From: F23-D06 sp963620035
GTDB taxonomy: Bacteria; Bacteroidota; Bacteroidia; Bacteroidales; WCHB1-69
Assembly: GCA_963620035.1 (NCBI GenBank)
Contig: CAVEXN010000006.1
Location: 32,257-96,256 of the forward strand
DNA: 64,000 nucleotides
Direction: 5' to 3'
This document shows, piece by piece, positions 44,447-53,752 of the stretch (its first letter is position 1; the number at the start of each line of letters is the position of its first letter). The position numbers and the translations under genes are program-made. Under the pieces are notes generated by a model that was not told the origin of the DNA, searched no databases, and saw only the letters and a list, made by a program, of their open reading frames with translations.

Positions 44447-44529
44447 CGTAAGACTTATGATGAAAGTTGGAACGTTACGCGTAACGCCTCTTAAGTCTCA
44501 AGTCTTAAATCACATTTGTGCGGTAGCGG
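44441..44529 (+). repeat. Dispersed 89-bp repeat, copy 2
   Basis: This copy matches copy 1 at 29488-29400 in 79 of 89 positions. It contains a perfect 12-bp palindrome, GTTACGCGTAAC, and inverted ends GACGTAAGACTT / AAGTCTTAAATC with imperfect pairing. It overlaps the prmC stop codon and ends 43 bp before the trpS promoter box. Confidence 0.82.
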
Positions 44530-44571
44530 ACAAGTGCATGCTCAATACTTTCCGCCTCCGCACATTTTTTG

Positions 44572-44580
44572 TATCTTTGC
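44572..44580 (+). promoter_or_regulatory. -7 promoter box for trpS
   Basis: TATCTTTGC lies 38 bp before the trpS ATG, after the repeat. No T-box or trp leader is visible. Confidence 0.6.
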
Positions 44581-44618
44581 GCCCTTTTATTGTTTTACAA
44601 GAATAATAACCGATTGTT

Positions 44619-45620
44619 ATGAAAAAAGATATAGTAGTCAGCGGAATCAGGCCCACAGGCTTTCTGCATTTAGGCAATTACTTCGGTGCCTTGCGTAATT
44701 TTATCCGCATGCAGGATGAGAACGAGTGCTTCTTCTTCATAGCGGATTACCATTCGCTCACCACGCATCCCACCCCCTCCGATCTGCAGGATAATGTCCG
44801 CAATATCCTCATAGACTATATCGCCGCCGGTCTCGATCCCGAGAAAGTCACGATATATGTGCAGAGTGACGTGCCGCAAGTGTGCGAACTCAGCCTCCTG
44901 CTTTCTATGAACGTCTATGTGGGAGAATTGCAGCGCGTGGCTTCCTTTAAAGAAAAAGTTCGCCGCAACCCCAACAACGTCAATGCCGGACTGCTCTGCT
45001 ATCCTGTTCTGATGGCTGCCGACATCCTGCTGCACCGTGCCGACAAGGTGCCCGTGGGCAAAGACCAGGAACAGCACCTGGAGATGACGCGCGACTATGC
45101 ACAACGTTTCAACCGCATATACGGCCACGACTATTTCACCCTGCCCGTGGCGTACAACTTCGGTCACGAATTGGTGAAGATACCCGGGCTGGACGGCTCT
45201 ACCAAGATGTCTAAGTCGGACAACGAGGGCGCATGCATCTACCTGTCTGACAGTCCCGAGGTGATCCGCAAGAAGATCATGCGTGCCGTATCCGACAGCG
45301 GGCCATCAGAGCCCGGACAACCCAAGTCGCAGGCTGTCGAAAACCTGTTTGCCCTTATGCGGGCGGTGTCTGCCCCCGAAACGGTACAGCATTTTGAAGA
45401 GTGCTACCAGTCGTGCCAGATCCGATACGGCGATATGAAAAAACAACTTGCCGAAGATATGATTGCCTTTGCGCAGCCTATCTATGAGCGCATTCTTGAC
45501 CTGCGTTCCCAGAATGACTACATCTCGAAAGTGGCCCGTCAAGGTGCCGAAAAGGCCCGCGAGAGCGCTGCCAAGACGGTGAAAGAGGTAAGGGAAATAA
45601 TCGGCTTTAAAACGCTCTGA
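44619..45620 (+). CDS. trpS: Tryptophanyl-tRNA synthetase
   Basis: The 333-residue class I synthetase charges tRNA-Trp. The HIGH-type motif (GIRPTGFLHLGNYFGAL, residues 9-25) and the KMSKS motif (STKMSKSDNEGACI, near residue 195) are present, as is the PVGKDQEQHLEMTRDYA segment that binds tryptophan. Length and order are normal. The next gene starts 8 bp downstream. Confidence 0.97.
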   Translation: MKKDIVVSGIRPTGFLHLGNYFGALRNFIRMQDENECFFFIADYHSLTTHPTPSDLQDNVRNILIDYIAAGLDPEKVTIYVQSDVPQVCELSLLLSMNVYVGELQRVASFKEKVRRNPNNVNAGLLCYPVLMAADILLHRADKVPVGKDQEQHLEMTRDYAQRFNRIYGHDYFTLPVAYNFGHELVKIPGLDGSTKMSKSDNEGACIYLSDSPEVIRKKIMRAVSDSGPSEPGQPKSQAVENLFALMRAVSAPETVQHFEECYQSCQIRYGDMKKQLAEDMIAFAQPIYERILDLRSQNDYISKVARQGAEKARESAAKTVKEVREIIGFKTL

Positions 45621-45628
45621 CAATCGCT

Positions 45629-47728
45629 ATGGCACTTTTGACCGGACATTCGCTATGGTTCTTCCCGCTCGTCCTGCTCATCGGGGTGGGTTATGCTATG
45701 TTCCTCTATTTCAGGAATGATACTGTAGTGTTTGAGCACAAGCCCAAAATCGTGATGGCTCTCCTACGCGGAGTCTCGATGTCGATGGTTGCTTTCCTGC
45801 TCCTTGCACCGATGCTTATGATGACGGTCAAGCATACAGAAAAACCTGTTGTGGTCGTGGCAGTTGACAACAGCGAATCGCTCAGTGCGACGGCCGACTC
45901 CGCATATTACCGCGACGGCGGCTATCAGGAGGATGTCCGCCGACTGATTGACGAACTCGGTGACGGCTATGAGGTACGCCCATTCCTCGTGGGCGACCGC
46001 CCCATGCCCGTCGAGGAGGGCAAAAGCCTTGAAGTGAACCTTTCCGACAAGACAACCGACCTTTCCACGGTGTTTGACCGGACCGAAATGCTCTATTCCG
46101 GCACTAACACCGGCGCCGTGGTTCTGATCACCGACGGCATCTACAACTCGGGCGCAAACCCTTATTATAAAGCGTCAAAAGTCGGATGCCCCGTCTATAC
46201 GGTAGGGCTCGGAAATACCGATTCCCCCGTTGACCTCTGCTTCGCAGACGTGAAGACCAACCGGCAGGCACTCAAGGGCAATATGTTCCCCGTCGAGTTG
46301 AAAGTGTCCGCCGGACGGCTTTCGGGAAAGTCGGCAGAACTGACCGTTTATGAGGGCGACGAACTCATGTACCGCAAGACCATCACCATATCTGGCAACC
46401 GTTTCTTTGAGACGGTACGTTTCAGCCTCGAGGCCAAGAGTGCCGGCCTGCACCATTACCGTGCTGAACTCACCGAATTGGACGGCGAGATCACACACAA
46501 GAACAATCATGTCCGGTTTTTCATAGAAGTCATCGAATCCAAAGACAAAATAGCGATTGTCTATAACTCGCCCCATCCTGACATTGCCGCCATCGGCGAA
46601 GCCCTGTCCTTGACCGAAAACTATGATGTTGAGGTTGTCTCCGCGGCAGATTTCAAGGGGAACGCCGCCGACTACAGTCTGATAATCCTGCACCAGTTGC
46701 CGTCCCGCGCTAATCCGGCCTCCAACCTGCTTGCGCTGATGCGCAAAAGCAACGTGCCGGCACTGTATGTCATAGGGCAGCAGACTGACCTTAACGCATT
46801 CAATGCGCTGAACGCCGGGCTGACGGTAATGCAAAGCGGAACGCTGCTTAACAATGCGATGCCACTCTTGAACGACAACTTCACGCTGTTCACATGTTCT
46901 GAGGAGATGAGGCAAAGGTATAAACAGCTTCCGCCTGTAAAGACTGTATTCGGGACATACAAGACTGCGGTTTCCGCTGAAGTCTTCCTGTACCAGAGAA
47001 TCAGCGGAGTGGACACAAAATACCCGCTGGTGCTGTTCAACGGCAGAGACGGAATGAAAAATGGTGTAATTGCCGGTTCCGGCATCTGGATGTGGAAACT
47101 GTATGACTATATGTATGCCGGCAACCATGACGCATTCAACGAGACGGTGCAGAAAATCGCCCAGTATCTGGCGGCGAAGGGCGACAAGAGCCAGTTCAGG
47201 GTTCATCACCAAGATGTGTTTGCCGAAAACATGCCCGTGGAGTTCACGGCAGAACTCTTCAATGACAGTTATGAGCGGATCAATGAGCCCGATGTTAAAC
47301 TATCGGTAAAAGGCGGCGGCGACACGCTCTATGAGGCGCAATTCTCCAAACAGAACAGCGGTTATTATCTCGACATGGGCGAACTTCCGTCCGGGAACTA
47401 TTCATGGACCGCGACAACGGAGTTGGGGAACAAGCGGTTAGAGAAAAAAGGGCATTTTGCCGTGCAGCCGGTGATGGTGGAAACGGCCAATTTGGTGGCC
47501 GACCACGAATTGCTGAAAAATATGGCATCGTCCACGGGCGGACGCTTCTTCACAAAGGCGGAGATGCAAAAAGTTGTGCAAGAAATCAAGACCAACGACA
47601 ACATCAAGCCTATAGCATCGTACCGGAAAAAGTACAGCGTGCTGCTCAATTCGCCGTGGTATCTTGCCGTCATAGTGTTGCTTTTGGGCACAGAATGGTT
47701 TTTGCGGAAATGGAACGGCGGCTATTGA
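45629..47728 (+). CDS. VWA-like membrane protein
   Basis: The 699-residue protein has two N-terminal membrane helices (LWFFPLVLLIGVGYAMFLYF, VSMSMVAFLLLAPMLMMTV), a von Willebrand A-like domain with a MIDAS-type DxSxS (VVVAVDNSESLSATADS) and a TDGIYNSG strand, a central Ig-like and Rossmann-like region, and a C-terminal helix (SPWYLAVIVLLLGTEWFLRK). The architecture resembles BatA-type proteins and the large membrane proteins that accompany DUF4159. With the DUF4159 gene 32 bp downstream, it probably forms a conserved pair; the function is unknown. Confidence 0.82.
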   Translation: MALLTGHSLWFFPLVLLIGVGYAMFLYFRNDTVVFEHKPKIVMALLRGVSMSMVAFLLLAPMLMMTVKHTEKPVVVVAVDNSESLSATADSAYYRDGGYQEDVRRLIDELGDGYEVRPFLVGDRPMPVEEGKSLEVNLSDKTTDLSTVFDRTEMLYSGTNTGAVVLITDGIYNSGANPYYKASKVGCPVYTVGLGNTDSPVDLCFADVKTNRQALKGNMFPVELKVSAGRLSGKSAELTVYEGDELMYRKTITISGNRFFETVRFSLEAKSAGLHHYRAELTELDGEITHKNNHVRFFIEVIESKDKIAIVYNSPHPDIAAIGEALSLTENYDVEVVSAADFKGNAADYSLIILHQLPSRANPASNLLALMRKSNVPALYVIGQQTDLNAFNALNAGLTVMQSGTLLNNAMPLLNDNFTLFTCSEEMRQRYKQLPPVKTVFGTYKTAVSAEVFLYQRISGVDTKYPLVLFNGRDGMKNGVIAGSGIWMWKLYDYMYAGNHDAFNETVQKIAQYLAAKGDKSQFRVHHQDVFAENMPVEFTAELFNDSYERINEPDVKLSVKGGGDTLYEAQFSKQNSGYYLDMGELPSGNYSWTATTELGNKRLEKKGHFAVQPVMVETANLVADHELLKNMASSTGGRFFTKAEMQKVVQEIKTNDNIKPIASYRKKYSVLLNSPWYLAVIVLLLGTEWFLRKWNGGY

Positions 47729-47760
47729 GGTGCCGATAATGAAAGATTAAAAGAAACAGG

Positions 47761-48411
47761 ATGAATATGAAAAGGACAGGGCTTTTATCCTTGCTGTTGT
47801 TTGCGACAATGTCACTTTCGTCGCAACAACTGGCGTTGCTGAAATACAGCGGCGGCGGCGACTGGTATGCCAATCCCACTTCACTGCCCAACCTCATAAA
47901 GTTCTGCAACCAGAACCTCGGGATGGCTTTGGACGCCAAGCCCGCCACGGTCGATGTGGGCAGCGCGGACATTTTCCAGTACCCCTATGTGCATGCCACG
48001 GGACACGGCAATATCGTGTTCAGCGATGCCGAGGCGGAGAACATGCGCCGGTATCTTATGGCCGGCGGTTTTTTCCATGCCGACGACAACTACGGCCTGT
48101 CGCCCTTTATCCGGAAGGAGATGAAGAAAGTGTTCCCTGAACTCGAACTGGTGGAACTGCCTTTCAGCCATCCCATCTTCCACCAGAAATACGACTTCCC
48201 AAACGGACTGCCCAAGATACACGAGCACGACAACAAGCCGCCTCAAGCCTTCGCACTGTTTTGGGAGGGGAGAATGGTATTCCTGTTCACATACGAATGT
48301 GACCTTGGCGACGGATGGGAAGATTATACCGTGCATAAAGACTCGGAAGACATGCGCACCAAGGCATTGAAGATGGGCGCCAATATCCTGCAGTACGTCT
48401 TTACGCGGTAG
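47761..48411 (+). CDS. DUF4159 domain-containing exported protein
   Basis: The 216-residue protein has a signal peptide (MKRTGLLSLLLFATMSLSSQ) and a compact DUF4159 domain: LKYSGGGDWYANPTSLPNLI, VDVGSADIFQYPYVHATGHG, MAGGFFHADDNYGLSPFIRK, FLFTYECDLGDGWEDY. The fold is related to glutamine-amidotransferase-like Rossmann domains. No function is established. A start two codons later (ATG at 47767) is equally possible. Confidence 0.88.
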   Translation: MNMKRTGLLSLLLFATMSLSSQQLALLKYSGGGDWYANPTSLPNLIKFCNQNLGMALDAKPATVDVGSADIFQYPYVHATGHGNIVFSDAEAENMRRYLMAGGFFHADDNYGLSPFIRKEMKKVFPELELVELPFSHPIFHQKYDFPNGLPKIHEHDNKPPQAFALFWEGRMVFLFTYECDLGDGWEDYTVHKDSEDMRTKALKMGANILQYVFTR

Positions 48412-48458
48412 GCGACAAGAAAAATATTCCTGCACAGAGTCTTGGATTAAAAAAAGTG

Positions 48459-48467
48459 TATATTTGC
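48459..48467 (+). promoter_or_regulatory. Promoter of the ribosomal protein operon
   Basis: TATATTTGC matches the -7 consensus and has a TTGG upstream (48442). A leader of about 115 nt precedes rplC, long enough for the autoregulatory target usual in S10 operons, though I see no specific structure. Confidence 0.65.
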
Positions 48468-48587
48468 ACACTTGTTGCAATAAACCAGATTGTGTTCATA
48501 ACTGACTTGATGGCAAGCGGTTAGCGAAAAACGGGGTTTGTTGTAAATGTAGCGAAAGACACTATAAATTACATAAATCAACAAAAA

Positions 48588-49217
48588 ATGTCAGGATTAA
48601 TAGGAAAAAAAATTGGGATGACTAGCATCTATGATGCCTCCGGCAAGATAGTGCCGTGCACAGTACTGGAGGCTGGTCCTTGCGTGGTCACGCAAGTCAA
48701 GACCGTCGAAAAGGACGGCTACAGTGCAATCCAATTGGGTTATGACGAAAAGAAAGAAAAGAACACCACGAAGCCTTTGAAAGGTCATTTCGCAAAGGCC
48801 GGCACGACGCCGAAGAAGATTCTCCGCGAGTTCACCCGTTTTGAGGAGGGTTCAAAGAAGAAGTTCGGAGAGGTTCTGGACGTGAGCGTGTTTTCGGAAG
48901 GCGAGTTCGTTGACGTGAGCGGACTTTCCAAGGGTAAAGGTTTTCAGGGCGTTGTGAAACGTCATGGTTTCGGCGGCGTAGGCGATGCCACGCATGGCCA
49001 GCATAACCGTTTGAGGGCGCCAGGTTCTATGGGCGCTTCTTCTTACCCTTCACGCGTGTTCAAGGGTATGCGTATGGCAGGCCAGATGGGCAATGCCAAG
49101 GTTAAGGTAATCAACCTCCAGATTTTGAAAATCGTCAAGGAAAAGAATTTGTTAGTAGTAAAAGGTTCCGTACCCGGAGCAAATGGATCTTATATAATTA
49201 TAGAGAGATGGAGCTAA
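48588..49217 (+). CDS. rplC: 50S ribosomal protein L3
   Basis: The 209-residue protein begins MSGLIGKKIGMTSIYDASG and contains the L3 signature GFQGVVKRHGFGGVGDATHG and RAPGSMGASSYPSRVFKGMR. It binds the 3' end of 23S rRNA early in assembly. It is the first gene of the operon here; rpsJ, which normally precedes it, is absent. Its stop overlaps the rplD start by 10 nt. Confidence 0.98.
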   Translation: MSGLIGKKIGMTSIYDASGKIVPCTVLEAGPCVVTQVKTVEKDGYSAIQLGYDEKKEKNTTKPLKGHFAKAGTTPKKILREFTRFEEGSKKKFGEVLDVSVFSEGEFVDVSGLSKGKGFQGVVKRHGFGGVGDATHGQHNRLRAPGSMGASSYPSRVFKGMRMAGQMGNAKVKVINLQILKIVKEKNLLVVKGSVPGANGSYIIIERWS

Positions 49218-49837
49218 AAGTATATAAAACAGACGGCAGCGAAGCTGCAAGAACGGTCACATTGAACGACCGTGTCTTCAATGTAGAACCAAACGATCAC
49301 GCTATTTGGCTTGATGTGAAACAATATTTGGCTAACCAGAGACAAGGTACCCATAATACCCTTGAGCGTTCCACAGTTTCAGGCAGCACGCGCAAGCTGA
49401 AAAGACAGAAGGGTACCGGCGGCGCACGTGCCGGCAGCATCAAGAGCCCGACTATCAGAGGCGGTGCCACCGTGTTCGGCCCCCATCCGAGAGACTACTC
49501 TTTCAAACTCAACAAAAAGCTGAAAAGACTGGCTCGTTTCTCTGCACTTACCTACAAACAGAGAGAAGGAAACATTACCATCGTGGAGGATTTCAGTTTC
49601 GACACTCCTAAGACGAAAGCCTACAAGGCCGTGCTCAAGAACCTGAACCTCGAAGGTCAAAAGACCCTCCTGCTTCTCCCCGAATCCAACCAAAACGTCT
49701 TCCTTTCCGCCCGCAATCTCCCGAAAACGAAGGTCATGCGCGCCAGTGAAGCCAATACTTACCACGTGCTGAACGCCAAACATCTCATCATCTGCGAGAG
49801 CAGCCTGCCCGAGCTCGACAAAATGTTAGGCGAATAA
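49208..49837 (+). CDS. rplD: 50S ribosomal protein L4
   Basis: The 209-residue protein has the L4 conserved loop KRQKGTGGARAGSIKSPTIR and FGPHPRDYSFKLNKKLKRLA. In other bacteria L4 is the feedback regulator of the S10 operon. The start overlaps rplC by 10 nt. Confidence 0.98.
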   Translation: MELKVYKTDGSEAARTVTLNDRVFNVEPNDHAIWLDVKQYLANQRQGTHNTLERSTVSGSTRKLKRQKGTGGARAGSIKSPTIRGGATVFGPHPRDYSFKLNKKLKRLARFSALTYKQREGNITIVEDFSFDTPKTKAYKAVLKNLNLEGQKTLLLLPESNQNVFLSARNLPKTKVMRASEANTYHVLNAKHLIICESSLPELDKMLGE

Positions 49838-49863
49838 TTACAAATCCTTTAAAAGAGAAGAAA

Positions 49864-50154
49864 ATGAGCATCATTATAAAACCCATCATCAGCGAGAAAA
49901 TGACGCAGACGGCCGAGAAATACAACCGTTATGGTTTCATGGTGACCCGTGAGGCAACCAAGCCCGAAATCAAACGCGAGGTTGAGGCAGTCTATGGTGT
50001 AAAAGTTGTCCGCATTAACACTTTGATCCAGCGCGGAAAAGTCACGAACCGAAATACAAAAGCCGGCGTCATAACAGGTCAGAAGAACAATTTCAAGAAG
50101 GCCTACGTGTTCGTGGATAAGGATCAAAAAATTGATTTTTATAGTAATATTTAA
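49864..50154 (+). CDS. rplW: 50S ribosomal protein L23
   Basis: The 96-residue protein has the L23 pattern IIKPIISEKMTQTAEKYNRY and the GVKVVRINTLIQRGK region. L23 lies at the tunnel exit and docks trigger factor, which is encoded at 57.1 kb. It ends 5 bp before rplB. Confidence 0.97.
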   Translation: MSIIIKPIISEKMTQTAEKYNRYGFMVTREATKPEIKREVEAVYGVKVVRINTLIQRGKVTNRNTKAGVITGQKNNFKKAYVFVDKDQKIDFYSNI

Positions 50155-50159
50155 AAAAG

Positions 50160-50984
50160 ATGGCATTAAAGAAGTACAAACCAGTAACGCCGGGTCAGCG
50201 CTTCAAAGTAATCAGCGCATTTGATGACATTACCACCAGCAAACCCGAAAAGAGTTTGCTGTGTCCGAAACACAGGACAGGCGGAAGAAACAACAGTGGT
50301 AAAATGACGGTCCGCTACCGCGGCGGCGGCCACAAACAGATGTACCGTATCATCGATTTCAAACGCAACAAGGATGGCATTCCTGCAACAGTGAAGACAA
50401 TCGAATATGACCCGAACCGCTCCGCCCGTATCGCTTTGGTCTTTTATGCAGACGGCGAGAAACGCTACATTGTGGCGCCCCATGGTCTTAAGGTCGGTCA
50501 AGTTATCGTTAGCGGATCAGGCGTCTCTCCTGACCTCGGAAACTGCCTCCCCTTAGGTGAAGTTCCTTTCGGTTCCATCATCCACAACATAGAGATGTGT
50601 CCCGGCCAAGGCGCCAAGATCGCACGCAGCGCAGGCTCTTACGCCCAACTGATGTCACGAGACGGAAAGTATGCCATCATCAAACTGCCTTCCGGCGAGA
50701 CCCGTATGATTCTCTGCGCTTGTAAAGCTACCATCGGCATCGTCTCTAACGGCGACCACAGCCTCGAGGTGTCCGGCAAGGCAGGCAGAAACCGCTGGCT
50801 CGGCAGACGTCCGCGCAACCGTGGCGTTGTCATGAACCCGGTTGACCACCCGATGGGCGGCGGCGAAGGCCGTGCTTCCGGTGGACATCCACGTACCCGC
50901 AAAGGCATTCCTTCCAAGGGCTACAAGACAAGACACCCGAAGAAGAATTCTACGCAGTATATTATCGAAAGAAGAAAGAAATAA
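50160..50984 (+). CDS. rplB: 50S ribosomal protein L2
   Basis: The 274-residue protein is near peptidyl-transferase centre protein L2: GRNNSGKMTVRYRGGGHKQM, NIEMCPGQGAKIARSAGSYA, and the conserved GVVMNPVDHPMGGGEGRAS containing the functionally important His. Length is normal. Confidence 0.98.
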   Translation: MALKKYKPVTPGQRFKVISAFDDITTSKPEKSLLCPKHRTGGRNNSGKMTVRYRGGGHKQMYRIIDFKRNKDGIPATVKTIEYDPNRSARIALVFYADGEKRYIVAPHGLKVGQVIVSGSGVSPDLGNCLPLGEVPFGSIIHNIEMCPGQGAKIARSAGSYAQLMSRDGKYAIIKLPSGETRMILCACKATIGIVSNGDHSLEVSGKAGRNRWLGRRPRNRGVVMNPVDHPMGGGEGRASGGHPRTRKGIPSKGYKTRHPKKNSTQYIIERRKK

Positions 50985-51001
50985 CCTAAAATCCCCAAAC
51001 T

Positions 51002-51280
51002 ATGAGTCGTTCATTAAAAAAAGGTCCATATATTCATTACAAACTGGAACAACGTGTGATAGCCGCCCAGGAATCCGGCAAGAAAAGCACGATCAAGACC
51101 TGGTCGCGCGCCTCGATGATTTCTCCAGACTTTGTCGGACTGACTATCGCTGTGCATAACGGTAACAAGTTCATTCCTGTTTATGTCACTGAAAATATGG
51201 TCGGCCACAAGCTCGGCGAGTTCGCCCCGACACGTATATTCAGAGGCCACGCTGGAAGCAAGGACAAAGGCTCCAGATAA
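51002..51280 (+). CDS. rpsS: 30S ribosomal protein S19
   Basis: The 92-residue protein has MSRSLKKGPYIHYKLEQRV and the signature TWSRASMISPDFVGLTIAVH and GHKLGEFAPTRIFRGHAG. It is the last gene of the operon here; rplV and the rest of the usual S10/spc genes do not follow. Confidence 0.98.
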   Translation: MSRSLKKGPYIHYKLEQRVIAAQESGKKSTIKTWSRASMISPDFVGLTIAVHNGNKFIPVYVTENMVGHKLGEFAPTRIFRGHAGSKDKGSR

Positions 51281-51339
51281 CTTAAGCGAGCATTTCTTCA
51301 ATCTTTCGACTAATTACGATTTTTTTGGATTTTTTTATC

Positions 51340-51375
51340 AAAGAGAGAACCTCCAAAGGTTCTCTCTTTGTTTAG
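51340..51375 (+). terminator. Terminator after rpsS
   Basis: A perfect 13-bp stem AAAGAGAGAACCT / AGGTTCTCTCTTT with a 4-nt loop is followed by GTTTAGTT. It lies 60 bp after rpsS and shows the shortened operon truly ends here. Confidence 0.85.
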
Positions 51376-51471
51376 TTGTTGTTGCATGAATCTTCCAAAT
51401 TTCCTCCCGCTGTAAGTACCAATGTGTCAAGCCTTACTGGTAACTTACATACGCTCAAATGATTGGATTTC

Positions 51472-51502
51472 TTTGCAGTTAAAAAAAAATATGTATTTTT
51501 GC
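51472..51502 (+). promoter_or_regulatory. Promoter of acpP-fabF-rnc
   Basis: A -33 type TTTG (51472-51475) and the -7 box TATTTTTGC (51494-51502) are 18 bp apart, close to the consensus TTTG-N19-TAnnTTTG. An A9 run lies between. Confidence 0.7.
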
Positions 51503-51525
51503 AGCCTATTTTAAAACAATAAACT

Positions 51526-51768
51526 ATGTCAGAAATTTTAGAAAAAGTACAATCTATCATTGCAGAAAAATTAAGTGTTGACGCTGCTGATGTGACACCA
51601 GAGAAGAGTTTCACAAACGACCTTGGTGCAGATTCCCTTGATACGGTAGAACTGATTATGGAATTCGAAAATGTTTTTGGCATCAAGATTCCCGATGAAG
51701 AAACCGAAAAAATCACGACAGTGGGCGATGCTGTTGCCTACATCGAAAACAAGCTTTCATCAAAATAG
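51526..51768 (+). CDS. acpP: Acyl carrier protein
   Basis: The 80-residue acidic protein has the phosphopantetheine site DLGADSLDTVELIMEFE with Ser37. It carries acyl chains in fatty acid synthesis. It is followed by fabF, the usual order. Confidence 0.98.
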   Translation: MSEILEKVQSIIAEKLSVDAADVTPEKSFTNDLGADSLDTVELIMEFENVFGIKIPDEETEKITTVGDAVAYIENKLSSK

Positions 51769-51801
51769 CTTCAGGATTACCTTTTCTACACACTCTCTAT
51801 A

Positions 51802-53055
51802 ATGAAGCTCAAACGAGTAGTTGTTACCGGCTTGGGTGCTATTACTCCAGTCGGAAATGATGTACCTCATTATTGGCACGCCCTCCTGAACGGAATTTCA
51901 GGCGCTGCTAATATAACGCGTTTCAACCCCGAGAAATTCAAAACTAAGTTCGGATGTGAAATCAAGGGCTTCAACGCTTCGGATTATCTAAATCCAAAAG
52001 AGATCCAACGGATGGATCCATGTGCTCAATATGCTATGGTTACAGCGATGCAAGCGTTGTCCGACTCGGGTCTCGATCTGGCACTAATGGATAAAACAAG
52101 AATAGGAGCCATCTACGGAACAGGCGTAGGCGGCTTCTCTTCTATTATGGAAGGGGCTAACACTTTTTTCGAGAATGGAAACACGCCGCGTTTCAGCCCT
52201 TACCTGATTATCAGGGTGCTTTCGGATATGGTCGCCGGATATATTTCGGTCAAGTTCGGCTTGAAAGGTCCTGCTTACGTCACAAGTTCCGCCTGCGCCT
52301 CGTCTGGCAACGCTATAGGCGATGCCCTGCGTATGATACAATGTGGCATTGCCGATGTGATGTTTACAGGCGGTACGGAAGCCAGCATTGTAGAGACGGC
52401 AATTGGCGGCTTTGATGCTATGCACGCACTGTCGGTCCGAAACGACAATCCCCGGAAAGCCTCACGTCCTTTTGACGTGGAACGTGACGGTTTTGTGATG
52501 GGCGAGGGCTCTGCCACACTCATCTTGGAAGAAATGGATCATGCCATCGCCCGCGGCGCCACAATCTATGCGGAACTCGGCAGTGTCGGAATGTCTGCAG
52601 ACGCCTACCATGCCACTGCCCCCGATCCGAACGGCGGCGGAGCCATCCTTTCGATGGAACAAGCGCTACGTTTCGCCGGTGTAAAACCGCAGGAGGTTGA
52701 CTATATCAATATGCACGCCACCTCGACACCTCTCGGTGACATTTCGGAATGTGTGGCTATACAGAAGGTTTTCGGCGAACACGCACGCAAGATGACTTTC
52801 AACTCCACCAAGTCGATAACAGGTCACCTGCTTGGCGCCAGCGGAGCCATCGAAAGTATTGCCGTCATTCTCTCAATCCGCGACGGCATCATGCACCCGA
52901 CAATCAATCTGGACCACCTTGATCCGAAATTGCCGCAAGACTGGAATTATGCCGCCAACACTACGGTGAGCCGCGACGTCAATGTAGGCATCACCAATTC
53001 TTTCGGTTTCGGCGGACACAATGTTTCCGTACTCTTCAAGAAATTCAAACCGTAA
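51802..53055 (+). CDS. fabF: 3-oxoacyl-[acyl-carrier-protein] synthase II
   Basis: The 417-residue condensing enzyme elongates fatty acids. The Cys-His-His triad is visible: Cys165 in TSSACASSGNAIG, His in INMHATSTPLGD (about 304) and His in KSITGHLLGASGA (about 341). Length and neighbours (acpP upstream, rnc 5 bp downstream) are standard. Confidence 0.98.
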   Translation: MKLKRVVVTGLGAITPVGNDVPHYWHALLNGISGAANITRFNPEKFKTKFGCEIKGFNASDYLNPKEIQRMDPCAQYAMVTAMQALSDSGLDLALMDKTRIGAIYGTGVGGFSSIMEGANTFFENGNTPRFSPYLIIRVLSDMVAGYISVKFGLKGPAYVTSSACASSGNAIGDALRMIQCGIADVMFTGGTEASIVETAIGGFDAMHALSVRNDNPRKASRPFDVERDGFVMGEGSATLILEEMDHAIARGATIYAELGSVGMSADAYHATAPDPNGGGAILSMEQALRFAGVKPQEVDYINMHATSTPLGDISECVAIQKVFGEHARKMTFNSTKSITGHLLGASGAIESIAVILSIRDGIMHPTINLDHLDPKLPQDWNYAANTTVSRDVNVGITNSFGFGGHNVSVLFKKFKP

Positions 53056-53060
53056 CGACT

Positions 53061-53747
53061 ATGGAACATTCGGACAAGGAAATCCGGACCTATTTCCGCA
53101 ATGTTTTCGGTTTCAGGATAAAACATCCGGATGTCTATAGAACTGCTCTTACGCATAGGTCTGCTGCCAATATAGATGCGTTTTGCGGCAGACTGAACAA
53201 CGAAAGGCTCGAATACCTCGGTGATGCGGTCTTAAGCGCCGTAGTTGCCGATTTCCTTTTCCATAAATACCCCCTCGAAAATGAGGGCTCGCTGACCAGA
53301 ATGCGGTCAAAACTTGTTAACCGCAACAGGCTCAACGACCTCGCTTGCAAAATTGGTATTCACGATATGATCCGTATCCATGCCAATGCTGCGGCTGTAT
53401 ATGCAGACGGCAATGCTTTTGAAGCCGTGGTCGGTGCTATCTATTTAGACCAAGGTTTCAAAAACACTTACAATATCCTTATCAACAACATTTTCCTTAT
53501 TCATCTCGATATTGATGCCATCCATGAGGTTGATGACGATTATAAGAGCCGCATCATGATATGGGCACAGAAAAACAAACATAACGTCCATTTCAGTTCC
53601 GAACTTGTGAAAAAAGAACACCAATACCGCTCATGTCTTGCCATTAACGGTGTCCTTTATGCGGAGGGAATGGGCATTTCCGTCAAGAAAGCAGAACAGG
53701 CCGCAGCAGAGAAAGCCCTGAACAAGATGCGGGAGTCCCATACCTGA
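53061..53747 (+). CDS. rnc: Ribonuclease III
   Basis: The 228-residue enzyme cleaves double-stranded RNA in rRNA maturation and mRNA decay. It has the signature NNERLEYLGDAVLSAVV near residues 46-62, the downstream acidic site FEAVVGAIYLDQG, and a C-terminal double-stranded RNA-binding domain (HQYRSCLAINGVLYAEG, SVKKAEQAAAEKALNKM). Confidence 0.97.
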   Translation: MEHSDKEIRTYFRNVFGFRIKHPDVYRTALTHRSAANIDAFCGRLNNERLEYLGDAVLSAVVADFLFHKYPLENEGSLTRMRSKLVNRNRLNDLACKIGIHDMIRIHANAAAVYADGNAFEAVVGAIYLDQGFKNTYNILINNIFLIHLDIDAIHEVDDDYKSRIMIWAQKNKHNVHFSSELVKKEHQYRSCLAINGVLYAEGMGISVKKAEQAAAEKALNKMRESHT

Positions 53748-53752
53748 ACATA

